The notes under the pieces: generated by a model | Database searches by the model: none | What the model saw: the letters and a program-made list of their open reading frames with translations, nothing else | Told to the model about the DNA's origin: nothing | Made by a program: the position numbers and the translations under genes | Source: Cepaea nemoralis | Taxonomy: Eukaryota > Mollusca > Gastropoda > Stylommatophora > Helicidae | DNA: 64,000 bases | Assembly: GCA_014155875.1 (NCBI GenBank) | Contig: JACEFZ010006280.1 | Coordinates: 262,501-326,500 of the forward strand | Direction of reading: 5' to 3' | Part shown: one piece after another, positions 55,120 to 64,000 of the stretch | How positions within the stretch are numbered: position 1 is the first letter of the stretch | Layout of the letters: every line of letters starts with the position of its first letter

Positions 55120-55815
55120 TACCTCTTGTCTTTCTATATGCCTCATCTCTTTTTATACCTCTACTATCTCCCTTTCTGTCCCATCACGTATCCCCTCTGG
55201 CCTCTCTCTCAGTTCCATCTCTCTTATACCTCTCTCTCTCATCTCTCTTGTACCCCACTTGCCTCGCCCTCCCCCCACCCGCGTCCCCGCCCCTGCCGCC
55301 ATTCCTTTATTGGGGAAAATAAAGACAAAATTATTCACCTTGTTTAACCTGTTTTCTCATCATTGTTTATAATTGATTGAGGTGGTTAGTATTTTGTGAT
55401 AATCTTTCTCGTTGTCTTTTGTAGTTAAGATACTTCCTCTGTCGCTTGCCTGATGGTTGCCCTTTTTACCTCGTGCTCATTTCATTTGTTCTTTTGTCAA
55501 CATCTGCGAGACTTGTTCCTTCTCTACTGTGCTCGTTTTTATTTCGGTCCCGATAAGCTGTTATCCGGATTGCTGTTATCATCAACGTCATCTTAACTTT
55601 AATTATTAGTCCTGTCATAAGTAGAAAAAAATATTGAAATTCGACAAGATCTTAACATTGAAGAGAACTGGTTCTTAATCATTATCGTGTCTCGGAAACT
55701 AAACTTCTGTGGCTATCATAAGCGTCAAAGTGGCTTGAAAAGAACATTGATGGAAGACACAGTTTCTGCAATAAGAGGCAGTGGTCAACTAGCACAAGGT
55801 GGACACATACAATTG
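55120..55815. other. CT-rich then unassigned sequence
   Basis: No gene is seen. Confidence 0.4.
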
Positions 55816-55821
55816 TAGACG

Positions 55822-55923
55822 TCTTGGGTATATGGGCATATGTCTTGGGTATATGGGCATATGTCTTGGGTATAAGGGCATATGTCTTGGGTATATGGGC
55901 ATATGTCTTGGGTATATGGCCAG
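55822..55923 (+). repeat. 21-bp tandem repeat, five units
   Basis: Unit gtcttgggtatatgggcatat, almost perfect. Being a multiple of three it stays open in several frames (GYMGICL-type heptads). Confidence 0.95.
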
Positions 55924-56014
55924 GAGTGTTGGCGGGAGATCGAGAAACTTGTCTGTGAGTCATGATGAGAGCAACGTTCTGCAAATGACAAGCCAGCCAC
56001 ATGATGATGATGAA

Positions 56015-56089
56015 TGTTATGTTTTGAGACAGTTGGATGTTATGTTTTGAGACAGTTGGATGTTATGTTTTGAGACAGTTGGATGTTAT
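56015..56089 (+). repeat. 23-bp tandem repeat, three units
   Basis: Unit ttatgttttgagacagttggatg. Confidence 0.95.
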
Positions 56090-56099
56090 GTTGTTTTAC

Positions 56100-56323
56100 C
56101 ACAATATCTCTCTTTGTTTGCGACGCATATATCGTATATCTCTCTTGCCTCTCAATTTAACTCTTTTATCTTATATCTTTCGTGTCTCTTTATTTCTCCT
56201 ATATCTTTTTCTTTCTATATCTCTATGTCATCTCTCTTGTCTCTCTATTGTCTCCCTCTCTATATCTCTCTCGTCCCTCTCTTATATCTCTCTTGTTTCC
56301 CTCTCGTATCTTCTTTCTCTCCT

Positions 56324-56384
<61 letters not shown>

Positions 56385-56447
56385 TCCCGCTTGTCTCTAT
56401 CACTCTCTTATACTTCTCTTGTCTCTATCACTCTCTTATATCGCTCT

Positions 56448-56526
<79 letters not shown>

Positions 56527-56627
56527 CTCGCACCCTAATCTAACTTAACTCTTTTATTGCCCGATCTCTTTCTTTCGCACTCCTCTCTTTTCCTCTCATC
56601 TCATCACTCAATCTCGTCACCCTCACT

Positions 56628-56680
<53 letters not shown>

Positions 56681-56700
56681 TCTCTCTACCTCTTTCGCTG
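56100..56700 (+). repeat. CT-rich satellite region
   Basis: Perfect (CT)n at about 56326-56366, 56448-56525 and 56630-56672, with (CA)n at 56367-56382 and degenerate TCTCT sequence between. Leu/Ser-rich frames here are by-products. Confidence 0.95.
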
Positions 56701-56849
56701 GCTGCGATCAATTGTTCCCATGTGTATCAACCATATTGAGACCCTATGTGTGCATATTGCTGTAACTTGGGGATATAAAGCAAAACATATTTTAATACAA
56801 GTTATCGGCCTCAAACACGGCTTCTCGTCCTTTGAGACGTAATATATAT

Positions 56850-57228
56850 GATGGAAAAACATCTGATGGCTGTGAAATTGTGGTTTCCGAGGAAAATGCA
56901 AAGAATACCATGGACAGACAGAAAAACCAATGACCAAGTACTACAGGAGACAAATGAATACCGTAAACTGATTAGAGAAATTAGACGTAGACAGTCAGTT
57001 TTTTGGACACGTTATGAGAAATAAATGAATTAGAGAACTTGGTTACAACTGGCAAGATTGAATTGAAAAGAACACGGGGAAGGCAGAGAAGTAAATACCT
57101 GGAAGGCTTGGCCATGTGGTATGCTCGAGACAAGAACACAGAGCTGATCCACGACTCTGGTGATCGCGTCAGCTGGCTAAATATGACCTCCCACACTTAT
57201 CGGCAAGGCACATGATGATGATGATGCG
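56850..57228 (+). mobile_element. LINE-E fragment with (GAT)n tail
   Basis: gaaaaacatctgatggctgtg, RKMQRIPWTDRKTNDQVLQETNE, an H(V)MR..ELENLVTTGKIE stretch with a lost base, GRQRSKYLEGLAMW and GDRVSW. The stop in gcacatga runs into tgatgatgatgcgatg. Confidence 0.85.
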
Positions 57229-57237
57229 ATGAATGGA

Positions 57238-57320
57238 GACCGCGGGAGCAGTGTCTAGCACGCTTGCCTATCGGCCCAGTGACCATGTGTTCGGATCTCT
57301 GAATAGGCTATTTGTTTATA
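57238..57320 (+). mobile_element. SINE-5 candidate
   Basis: gcgggagcagtgtctagcacgcttgcctatcggcccagtgaccatgtgttcggatctc: tRNA-like order, similar to 33650-33725. It sits directly after the LINE-E tail. Confidence 0.42.
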
Positions 57321-57424
57321 TTTTTTTTCTTTTGACCTATGTTATCAAGTCACCCCAACCTAATTCGTGTACCAGAAAATGTACTGGAAGTAAAGATTGC
57401 TGGTGTGTTATTTTTTTTTTTTAA

Positions 57425-58520
57425 ATCCACATTACATATCGAGTGACCATTGGTTTATGAAAAGATGAGGCTGGTACCACATACCCAAGAGACTCAATGT
57501 TGTGGTGGATAGATACTCACCTGCAGACTTGATGGTCAAGGGTACCAGCAAATATCTTGATAAGTGCAGGCGGACAGCGCGATACTGACCGCATCATGCA
57601 CCAGGTGTTGACAGGTCTGAATGTTTTCCCTTTGAAATTTTGTGATGGAAGCTGCCACGCGGCCTACACTTTACAATCCCGAAATGCGTTTTTAAAGTTA
57701 TTAAGATGTACAATGATCTCTCTTGTTTGCCTTTGTCCTGGAGAAAGTCGTTAAAGAGTTAAAGAGATGCTAAAGAGATAACATTTCCCTCTCAAATTGC
57801 AAACGATACTAGCAAATTAAGAACCACTGAGTCATTAACAGTCATCTCCAGCTGCAAATATTTCACATTTACTCATACACAATTGGCTGCGTTTCTCACG
57901 GACACAAAGACCAGGCGGTTAATTATTTCTGAACCTCGTTTAGTTAAACCCTGCAGACGATAATGGTGACTCCGTGATTGCTGCGAGTAAGCAGGCAGAC
58001 TGCCCATTGTGCTAACGACAAGGCATTACTGGCTAGGAGACTGTTGAGGACATCTGGTTGTGTCGATGGAAGACAGATGTGTACATGACTCACTAGGTCG
58101 TCTGTTTCTGGGCGGCGATAGACCGTTTTGATTACAAGAGTCTCTGAGGTCTAGATTATCTTGAGCACCAATTGTATGTCCGGAATCACCAGATCCCCGG
58201 AACTAATAGCAAGTTGGAACTGATTAATTTAGAAATTGTAAATGATATGAATCATACATGACAAGAGGGAATCTAAGGTGCATTCTGGGTTTGTGAATTT
58301 TGATTGATGGATAGTTACCAGCGTGCATTCAGACGACTAGCAAATAATTAAGTATTCCTCGGTTGTATACCCTGCAATACAATACAAAACAATATAATAC
58401 GATGCGATACAATACAGTACAAAACTGTACAATTGAATACACGGTACTTTTTCCTTAATTCACCCCAAACAAACGTCACCAGCTATATTTAGGGTCACCA
58501 GCTATATTTAGCACTGACGG
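57425..58520. other. non-coding stretch, nothing recognised
   Basis: One of the longest repeat-poor stretches. A degenerate ATACA repeat lies at 58378-58440, and agctatatttag occurs twice near 58480-58510. No gene is supported. Confidence 0.45.
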
Positions 58521-58600
58521 TGATCTCCTGTGTGTTTGGGTACAGTTCGTGTCAGTGCGTTTCAATTCCCCCCACAATGTTTCTATGGGCTTTGGCACCG

Positions 58601-58601
<1 letters not shown>

Positions 58602-58697
<96 letters not shown>

Positions 58698-58700
58698 ATC
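58602..58700 (+). repeat. (CT)n then (GT)n microsatellite
   Basis: About 43 CT units and five GT units. Confidence 0.95.
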
Positions 58701-59005
58701 TCATCATGAGTTTTCTGGAACTGGCAGCATCAGCAGGCAGCAGCAACTGTCCACGACAAGCCAGAGTAGCGTTACCTTTTCTGCAGCAGCATCATGGCAT
58801 CTGACATTCTGCTAGACACTGTTCTCATAATCATGTCATCATGGTGCTATCGCTGACTGAGCGTCAGGACAGATGGGAGATGCCGACGACGACTACGACA
58901 TTCACCATGTATGTCGGCAGGACATCCTCCCGTTGAGACAAGGCCACATGGCTGCAAGGCCTCGCGTCTCCCGTACGGACAGATCATCATCATTCTTTTC
59001 GTATA

Positions 59006-59078
59006 CTGAAATGTATTGTACTGTATTGTACTGCATTGTACTGTACTGTACTATATTCTACTGTACTTTCCTGTACAG
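59006..59078 (+). repeat. 5/10-bp tandem repeat (TGTAC/TGTAT)n
   Basis: tgtattgtac-type units, degenerate at the right end. Confidence 0.85.
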
Positions 59079-59084
59079 GCACCT

Positions 59085-59345
59085 AGCCATCTGGGCAGAC
59101 GATAGTCTCCGTGGTGAAGTGGCTACGCTACCTGCCCTGCACTTCGAAGGTTATGGGTTATTTTCCGGCCTACATCATTCGGTTCACGAGTGCAATTTTT
59201 TCAGAGACTCAGGTGGGTCATCGCTGTAACTATGGTATTCGGGCTTTGTGTGATAGTTTTGGCAGCCCGCCCTGGGAAAGGGATATATCCCCGTTCAATG
59301 AAGTCCATCCTCTTGCCTCTTAAACACCTTTAAAAAAAAAAAAAA
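59085..59345 (+). mobile_element. poly-A-ended retroposon candidate
   Basis: Ends in about 15 A after cacctttaaaa at 59331-59345 and begins near an A-box-like ccgtggtgaagtgg. The B box is not clear. No second copy in the window. Confidence 0.35.
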
Positions 59346-59394
59346 GATCATAGTTATTGTGCTTCCAAAGCAAAAAAAATACATAATAACTCTC

Positions 59395-59590
59395 AATAGC
59401 TCAAATCCTGGACTGAATTGTAGAGACCATGTGTTGTCCGTGCAGCATGATCCCTCTCTCAGCCTACCTATTTACCCAATACATCTGGAACAACAAGCTG
59501 CAGTAACTGCCGGATCAGGAAAGCATTGCTCTAACTGTCCGCCTGTCGGAGCGTCCATACTAGACTAGTTGCCGACCAAGGCTCAGAGCA
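59395..59590. repeat. dispersed repeat shared with 41060-41300
   Basis: Same sequence blocks as the 41 kb copy. It lacks about 20 bases found there (agagaaaaggtaacaccta). The conserved translation KHCSNCPPVGASILD is in the plus frame of both. Confidence 0.65.
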
Positions 59591-59599
59591 GTGCAGAGG

Positions 59600-60215
59600 C
59601 GCTAAACCACCCGCCACACGCATGTTTCCTTTAGACAGTAATTTACATTACTTGATTGACATGGGTTCAAATCTCCAGCGTCATTTACTTTCTGACAGAT
59701 AGCCTTTAACTTGCACTTCCAGTCTGACATATGGAAGCTAATCGATACGTGTTTATTTATTTATACAAACTGTGATGGCCCCAAGGTTTTCCAATTTCTT
59801 CGTAATTCTCACCGCCCTTGACCTGTCATGTCAAAAAAAAATGTGTGTTATTTCCGTTAAATGCTCTTGAAGATAATCTCAATTTCCCCTCGGGACCGCC
59901 TCGTGTTTTGAAGCTGTTACTGAAGTTTCTGGTTATTTTTCTTCGGCTTCTGCCGGTTAGAGAGGCGCGGCGAGAAAAAGATGATAAGCATTTTTGAAAC
60001 TGTCATCTTGCATTACAGAAAATTATTTCTCCTGCTTTTCTTTCAGAATCTCGAAAAAAATATCCATTATTGTATGTTGTTTTGATCAAAACCGGTTAGC
60101 AATCCTTCCGAATTTTGTTTGTTTGTTTGTTAATTTTATTTTCTCATTTCTTTTTCTTTTTTGTTATTGTTTTAAAGACCGCTTCGTATAATTTTGCTTT
60201 AGGCACCCGACGAGT
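59600..60215. other. non-coding stretch
   Basis: AT-rich with a (TTTG)n patch near 60115. No gene is seen. Confidence 0.45.
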
Positions 60216-60217
60216 GC

Positions 60218-60259
60218 GTGGAAAAGTTAATGAAAGTAGAACACTATATACAATACTAG
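60218..60259 (+). repeat. 54-bp repeat, outlying unit
   Basis: gtggaaaagttaatgaaagtagaacactatatacaata matches most of the 54-bp unit arrayed at 63215-63463. It lies directly before the actagctgaccc element. Confidence 0.75.
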
Positions 60260-60468
60260 CTGACCCTGCCCGGCTTCGCCCAGTCACTGGTGGGGAGCAT
60301 CTCATTTAATTCATATAAGTAGTCATATAAGTTCTCGTTCCCGTTACCGACTGTCTGTCCGTCTGTCTGTCTGTCTGTCTGTCTGCCTGACCCGGCCCGG
60401 CATTGCCCAGCTCCTGGTGTGGAGCATCTAATTTAATTCATATAAGTAGTCATATAAGTTCCCGACTA

Positions 60469-60531
<63 letters not shown>

Positions 60532-60629
60532 GTCTGCCTGACCCTGTCCGGCTTCGCCCAGTCCCTGGTGGGAAGCATCTCATTTAATTCATATAAGTAG
60601 TCATATAAGTTCTCGTTCCCGTTACCGAC

Positions 60630-60686
<57 letters not shown>

Positions 60687-60778
60687 GACCCGGCCCGGCA
60701 TTGCCCAGCTCCTGGTGTGGAGCATCTCATTTAATTCATATAAGTAGTCATATAAGTTCCCGTTCCCGTTACCGACTA

Positions 60779-60857
<79 letters not shown>

Positions 60858-61490
60858 GTCTGCCTGACCCTGTCCGGCTTCGCCCAGTCCCTGGTGGGGA
60901 GCATCTCATTTAATTCACATAAGTAGTCATATAAGTTCTCATTAAATTCATACAACAAAAAAAGTAACTTAAAAGAATGTCCTTCCAGACACCATCCATT
61001 ATTTTTAATGAAAACGCTTGCTAATCACCTGCATGACTACAGTAACTTCTTAAGCAAATAAAGATGAGTTACAATGTTATGCATTGTGCATTATTTTTAT
61101 GAAAACTTTAAAAATGCCTTACAGTTTGTATCATTATTTATTATAACTCATATGCCGGTACATAACTATGGACACAGAGTTTATAAATCTTTGAAAACGA
61201 TGCCACAATATGACTATAAGTTATACAGAAAAGTTATGCCCCTTGAAATAACTTTTACGGAGTTAGGTCCCCTGAAATATATGAAATTATGATGAAAAAT
61301 GAAAAATGAAATAATACTGAGTAAGCAGGCGATTTCACACTAAAAAACTATGACAGTTGACAGCTCTGGACTGAAAGGAAGGCGTGTAGAAAATTTCATC
61401 TCAATCGGATGGGCCGTTCGCGAGCGCACAAAGGACATACATAGATACATAGATACAGACAGACATACGCTCCTTATTTATATATAAGAT
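60258..61490 (+). mobile_element. unclassified interspersed element (ctagctgaccctg ... tatataagat)
   Basis: Starts ctagctgaccctgcccggcttcg, holds a five-unit tandem array (60262-60950), an AT-rich interior with a 72-residue frame of no known type (61074-61292), then aatttcatctcaatcggatgggccgttcgcg, a (GATACATA)/(GACA) patch, and ends tatatataagat. This start and end wording recurs in invertebrate repeats as I recall it. I cannot place the class. The 54-bp repeat unit lies on both sides, as if the element had inserted in it. Confidence 0.5.
60262..60950 (+). repeat. five-unit array of two alternating types (A-B-A-B-A)
   Basis: Each unit starts ctgaccc and ends in (TGTC)n. Type A reads ccggcttcgcccagtc..tggtggg (60262, 60538, 60863). 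Type B reads ccggcattgcccagctcctggtgtgg (60388, 60687). Each is followed by gagcatctcatttaattcatataagtagtcatataagtt and a (TCTG)n run of different length. The repeating unit is therefore a dimer of about 300 bp. Confidence 0.9.
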
Positions 61491-61493
61491 AAG

Positions 61494-61541
61494 ACTAAAA
61501 GTGGAAAATTAATGTGAGTAGAACAGTGGTGTAATATGAGT
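61494..61541 (+). repeat. 54-bp repeat, outlying unit
   Basis: aaaagtggaaaattaatgtgagtagaaca matches the array unit and lies between the upstream element and the SINE. Confidence 0.75.
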
Positions 61542-61780
61542 AGCCGGCTCCGTGGCTAAAGGTTTGCGAACGCGGTTCGTGAGTCGGGTACCAGGCGTTC
61601 GAAGCTCAGCTGCGACCGATTTGTACAGCAGACCGTGTCGCGTTGTGTTATAACGTGCTGGTATGGGAGCCGGTCGTTCAGAAAGCAATGGCAAACTACT
61701 GAACGTAACACCTGCCTAGTACATCAACAGCAGATGAAAAATGCTAGTGTTGACTGCAACGTCCCGTAAGGGATACGCAA
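61542..61780 (+). mobile_element. SINE-1 body with a third type of head
   Basis: gccggctccgtggctaaaggttt (A-box-like) and ccaggcgttcgaagctc (B-box-like), then gagccggtcgttcagaaagcaatggcaaactactgaacg, atgctagtgttgactgcaacgtcccgtaagggatacgc. The head differs from the SINE-1 and SINE-2 heads. Confidence 0.82.
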
Positions 61781-61858
61781 CAATTCTAGAACATTATACA
61801 ATATAAGAAGGCGACAAACAGTGGAAAATTAATGCGAGTAGAACATTATATGCAATAT

Positions 61859-63208
61859 CATTGGCACCTTGCCGTCTTCACATACGATAGTTTGTGCTTT
61901 AAAAAGGCATAATAACTTTTACCCATGGCGATAGCGAATGTGACTGATAAGGACAATTCGCGCTGTAAATGTTCGTTCACAGTGGGTGCATGTGAACACG
62001 TGGTCATTTCGACCATCATGCACCATCTTACGTCTCAAACGCTCGGTGTGTGACTTATCTGCAATAATGTTCTCCTTTGTCTTTATTCCATTTCTGATGT
62101 TTGATATCCATGCAACACGTTCAGCGGCGCCTTTCTCCCAATGTGCATTATCAATGCCTGTATCAATCATGTCCCGCTTACACACATCTTTGTATCGTAG
62201 TAGAGGCCGACCCTGAGATCTCTTACCCATCTGTAATTCACCAAAAAAGACGGTCCTTTGGTATTCTACCATCATCCATCCTCCTAAGATGTCCTATCCA
62301 TCTAAATCTACAAAGACTGAGCATGGAATAAACTTTCACACAACCTGGTCTTTCCAATACTTCAGTATTTGTGATTTTGTCTTGCCACTTAATACCAAGA
62401 ATTCTTCGCAGACACCGCATATGAAAGTTGTTTAAATGTTTCTCTTGGCGTTGAGTAAGTTGTCCAGGTTTCACTGCCATAAAGAAGAGTACTAAGGACA
62501 CAGGTTTGATAGACAAGGACTTTAGTTTTTGCAGTAAGATTCCTGTTCTCCCAGGCTCTTTTTCTTAAACTGTTCATTGCTGTTGCTGCCTTACCAATCC
62601 GGATGTTGATTTCCTGATCTAGGGATAATTTGCTATTTACCACTGATCCTAAATATGTAAAATGGTCTACCATCTCTAGTTCGGCGTGGTCAATAAAGAT
62701 TGATGGTACCCCATGTGCACCTTGTGACATAATCTGTGTCTTCTTTTTGCTAATTGTTAAACCAAATTCAGAACAAGCAGTGGAGAATGCAGATAGTAGA
62801 CATTGCAATTCTTCCTCAGAGTGGGTCGTAACTGCAGCATCATCTGCAAAAAGCAACTCGCTGATCAGTACCCTCCTAATTTTGGTCTTGGCCTTCAATC
62901 TCTGAGCATTGTAAAGGCCGCCATCTGAGCGTGAGTGAATGTATATACCACCATCCTGATCACGAAAGGCATATTTAAGTAGAAGAGAAAAGTATATTCC
63001 AAAGAGGGTGGGAGCTAGTACACAACCCTGCTTAACTCCACTCTTGATTTCAAATTCTTCAGAAGTTGCACCATCAAACTTGATTATACCCTTCATGCCT
63101 GTGTGGAACGATTCCACAATGGACAGAAGAGTTGGTGGGCAGCCAATCTTCTTTAGTCCCTTGAACAGACCCTCACTACTGACCAAATCAAATGTCTTTG
63201 TGAGGTCG
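61859..63208 (-). mobile_element. LINE-B copy 4, 5'-truncated, inside the 54-bp repeat
   Basis: Minus strand from DLTKTFDLVSSEGLF to the 3' end ggcaaggtgccaatg. It is flanked by atatgcaatat at 61848-61858 and 63209-63219, and the 54-bp repeat continues on either side in phase. The insertion is therefore precise, with an 11-bp target duplication and no poly-A or microsatellite tail. Confidence 0.93.
61919..62275 (-). pseudogene. LINE-B C-terminus with C2H2 finger
   Basis: ELQMGKRSQGRPLLRYKDVCKRDMIDTGIDNAHWEKGAAERVAW, then HDGRNDHVFTCTHCERTFTARIVLISHIRYRHG and a stop. The Cys-Cys-His-His spacing is preserved (CTHC...H...H). Confidence 0.85.
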
Positions 63209-63216
63209 ATATGCAA
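62389..63216 (-). pseudogene. LINE-B RT, longest frame
   Basis: About 270 residues: SEGLFKGLKKIGCPPTLLSIVESFHTG, SGVKQGCVLAPTLFGIYFSLLLKYAF, ELLFADDAAVTTHSEEELQCLL (catalytic FADD), KKKTQIMSQGAHGVPSIFI, FTYLGSVVNSKLSLDQEINIRIGKAATAM, LLYGSETWTTYS, then a frameshift near 62445. It has the best-preserved RT centre of the LINE-B copies. Confidence 0.9.
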
Positions 63217-63463
63217 TATAAGAAGGCGACAAACAGTGGAAAGTTAATGTGAGTAGAACATTATATACAATATAAGAAGGCTACAAGCAATGGAAAGTTA
63301 ATGCGAGTAGAACATTTTATACAACATAAGAAGGCGACAAACAATGGAAAGTTAATGTGAGTAGAACATTATATACAATATAAATATAAGAAGGCGACAA
63401 ACAATGGAAAGTTAATGTGAGTAGAAAATTAAATGCAATATAAGAAGGCGACACATAGTTTCC
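63215..63463 (+). repeat. 54-bp tandem repeat, four units and a partial
   Basis: Starts at 63215, 63269, 63323, 63377 and 63437 (the last spacing is 60 because of a 6-base ataaat extra). The unit runs aatataagaaggcgacaaac ... gtgagtagaacattatatac. One more unit is at 61800-61853. Confidence 0.95.
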
Positions 63464-63559
63464 TTTAGTCACGCATTGAGACGAGAGGCATCGTAAAATA
63501 TCCTGACAACTAAACAGATGGTGATAGAAGAAGCAGAGGCAGAATTGAAGAAAAAAAAA

Positions 63560-63626
63560 AACACTTATGGGTTACACCCGTGTGCTGTGATGTTGATCCA
63601 TCGACTAAACTAAACTAAACTAAATT
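63560..63626 (+). mobile_element. retroposon 3' tail with (ACTAA)n
   Basis: acacttatgggttacacccgtgtgctgtgatgttgatccatcg(actaa)n. Similar to the cttatggg...gctgtgatgtcgg tail at 43430-43470. Confidence 0.5.
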
Positions 63627-63629
63627 GAT

Positions 63630-63882
63630 GTGATATAGAAGAATAGGGTGATATATAGAAGAATTAGATGAGATATGGAAGAATTTATGCGATACAGAAG
63701 AAAAGGCAGAGATATAGAAGAATTAGATGAGATATGGAAGAATTGCTGTGATATAGAAGAAAAGAATGAGATATAGAAGAATAGGGTGAGATACAGAAGA
63801 ATTTGATAGGATATAGAAGAATATGATAAAGTATAGAAGACTTGGATGAGGTATAAAAGAATTTGGTCAGATATAGAAGATA
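63630..63882 (+). repeat. degenerate 18-bp minisatellite
   Basis: About 13 units of gatatagaagaaTtWgatga with variable spacing. Confidence 0.9.
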
Positions 63883-63884
63883 GC

Positions 63885-64000
63885 CTTTTGCAAGATGTAA
63901 AACATACTGACCAATAAAAAGATGTCATTTGAACCGAGAACAAAAGAGTGCTCAGGTGCTATATAGAACCTGTACTTTTGTGTGGATGTGAAGCGTGGCC
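63885..64000 (+). mobile_element. LINE-E fragment running off the window
   Basis: agccttttgcaagatgtaaaacatactgaccaataaaaagatgtc and acctgtacttttgtgtggatgtgaagcgtggcc match LINE-E at 42640-42750. A TAA early in the frame shows decay. The rest lies outside. Confidence 0.85.

Noticed and set aside
56037..56548. Leu/Ser-rich frames that look like membrane proteins
   Set aside because: CT-repeat translation.
57425..58520. A host gene in the repeat-poor stretch
   Set aside because: No frame with motif content or convincing splice signals.
60450..60960. CRISPR-like array (regular repeats with spacers)
   Set aside because: The units are alternating monomers with simple (TCTG)n spacers in animal DNA. 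There is no spacer diversity and there are no cas genes.

Overview
The window is animal nuclear DNA made almost wholly of interspersed repeats. It carries relics of about eight non-LTR retrotransposon (LINE) lineages, several tRNA-headed SINE types, two LTR-like elements, one hAT DNA transposon, a pair of hAT-type MITEs, and many long microsatellites ((CT)n, (TA)n, (GT)n, (ATC)n, (TCTG)n). There is no operon structure, no dense coding, no rRNA and no intact tRNA gene. The mix of LINEs with RNase H, with a C2H2 C-terminus and with a restriction-like endonuclease, plus tetranucleotide LINE tails, suggests an invertebrate. A mollusc is my best guess, but that is inference. I found no complete host gene. 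The one stretch that might be a host exon is 35815-36061.

LINE names used here: A = EN-RT-RNase H, I/jockey-like; B = EN-RT with a C-terminal C2H2 finger; C = zinc finger-RT-restriction-like endonuclease, R2/NeSL/Utopia-like; D, E, F, G, K = RTE-like fragments. SINE-1 to SINE-5 are tRNA-headed families. Families were defined by comparing copies inside the window.

Layout: 1-4621 holds three broken LINE-A pieces and non-coding DNA. 4885-12922 is duplicated block 1. 12923-16131 is the best LINE-A copy. 16222-22315 is a chain of LINE-F, -C, -E and -G pieces, mostly on the minus strand. 22705-32460 is duplicated block 2, a direct copy of block 1 about 18 kb away. It differs by a 1.8 kb LTR-like insertion that splits its LINE-B, by a SINE copy-number difference and by small indels. 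33-41 kb holds a second LTR-like element, a possible exon, and LINE-B pieces in opposite orientations. 41.4-44.2 kb is microsatellite plus LINE-E. 44492-47027 is a hAT transposon with 8-bp target duplications. 47-57 kb is SINEs, LINE-E relics and satellites. 60.2-63.5 kb is a 54-bp tandem repeat broken up by later insertions. 63.6-64 kb is a minisatellite and a LINE-E that runs off the end.

All coding regions are broken by stops, frameshifts or truncation, so most of the window is probably inert. Its value is as a record of insertion order. Several insertions keep exact target-site duplications: GAGGG, CCCCC, ATATAAAT, TTCTAGAA, TATTCTGTCT, CCAACCTCTAT, GCGCCAAACAAT and ATATGCAATAT.
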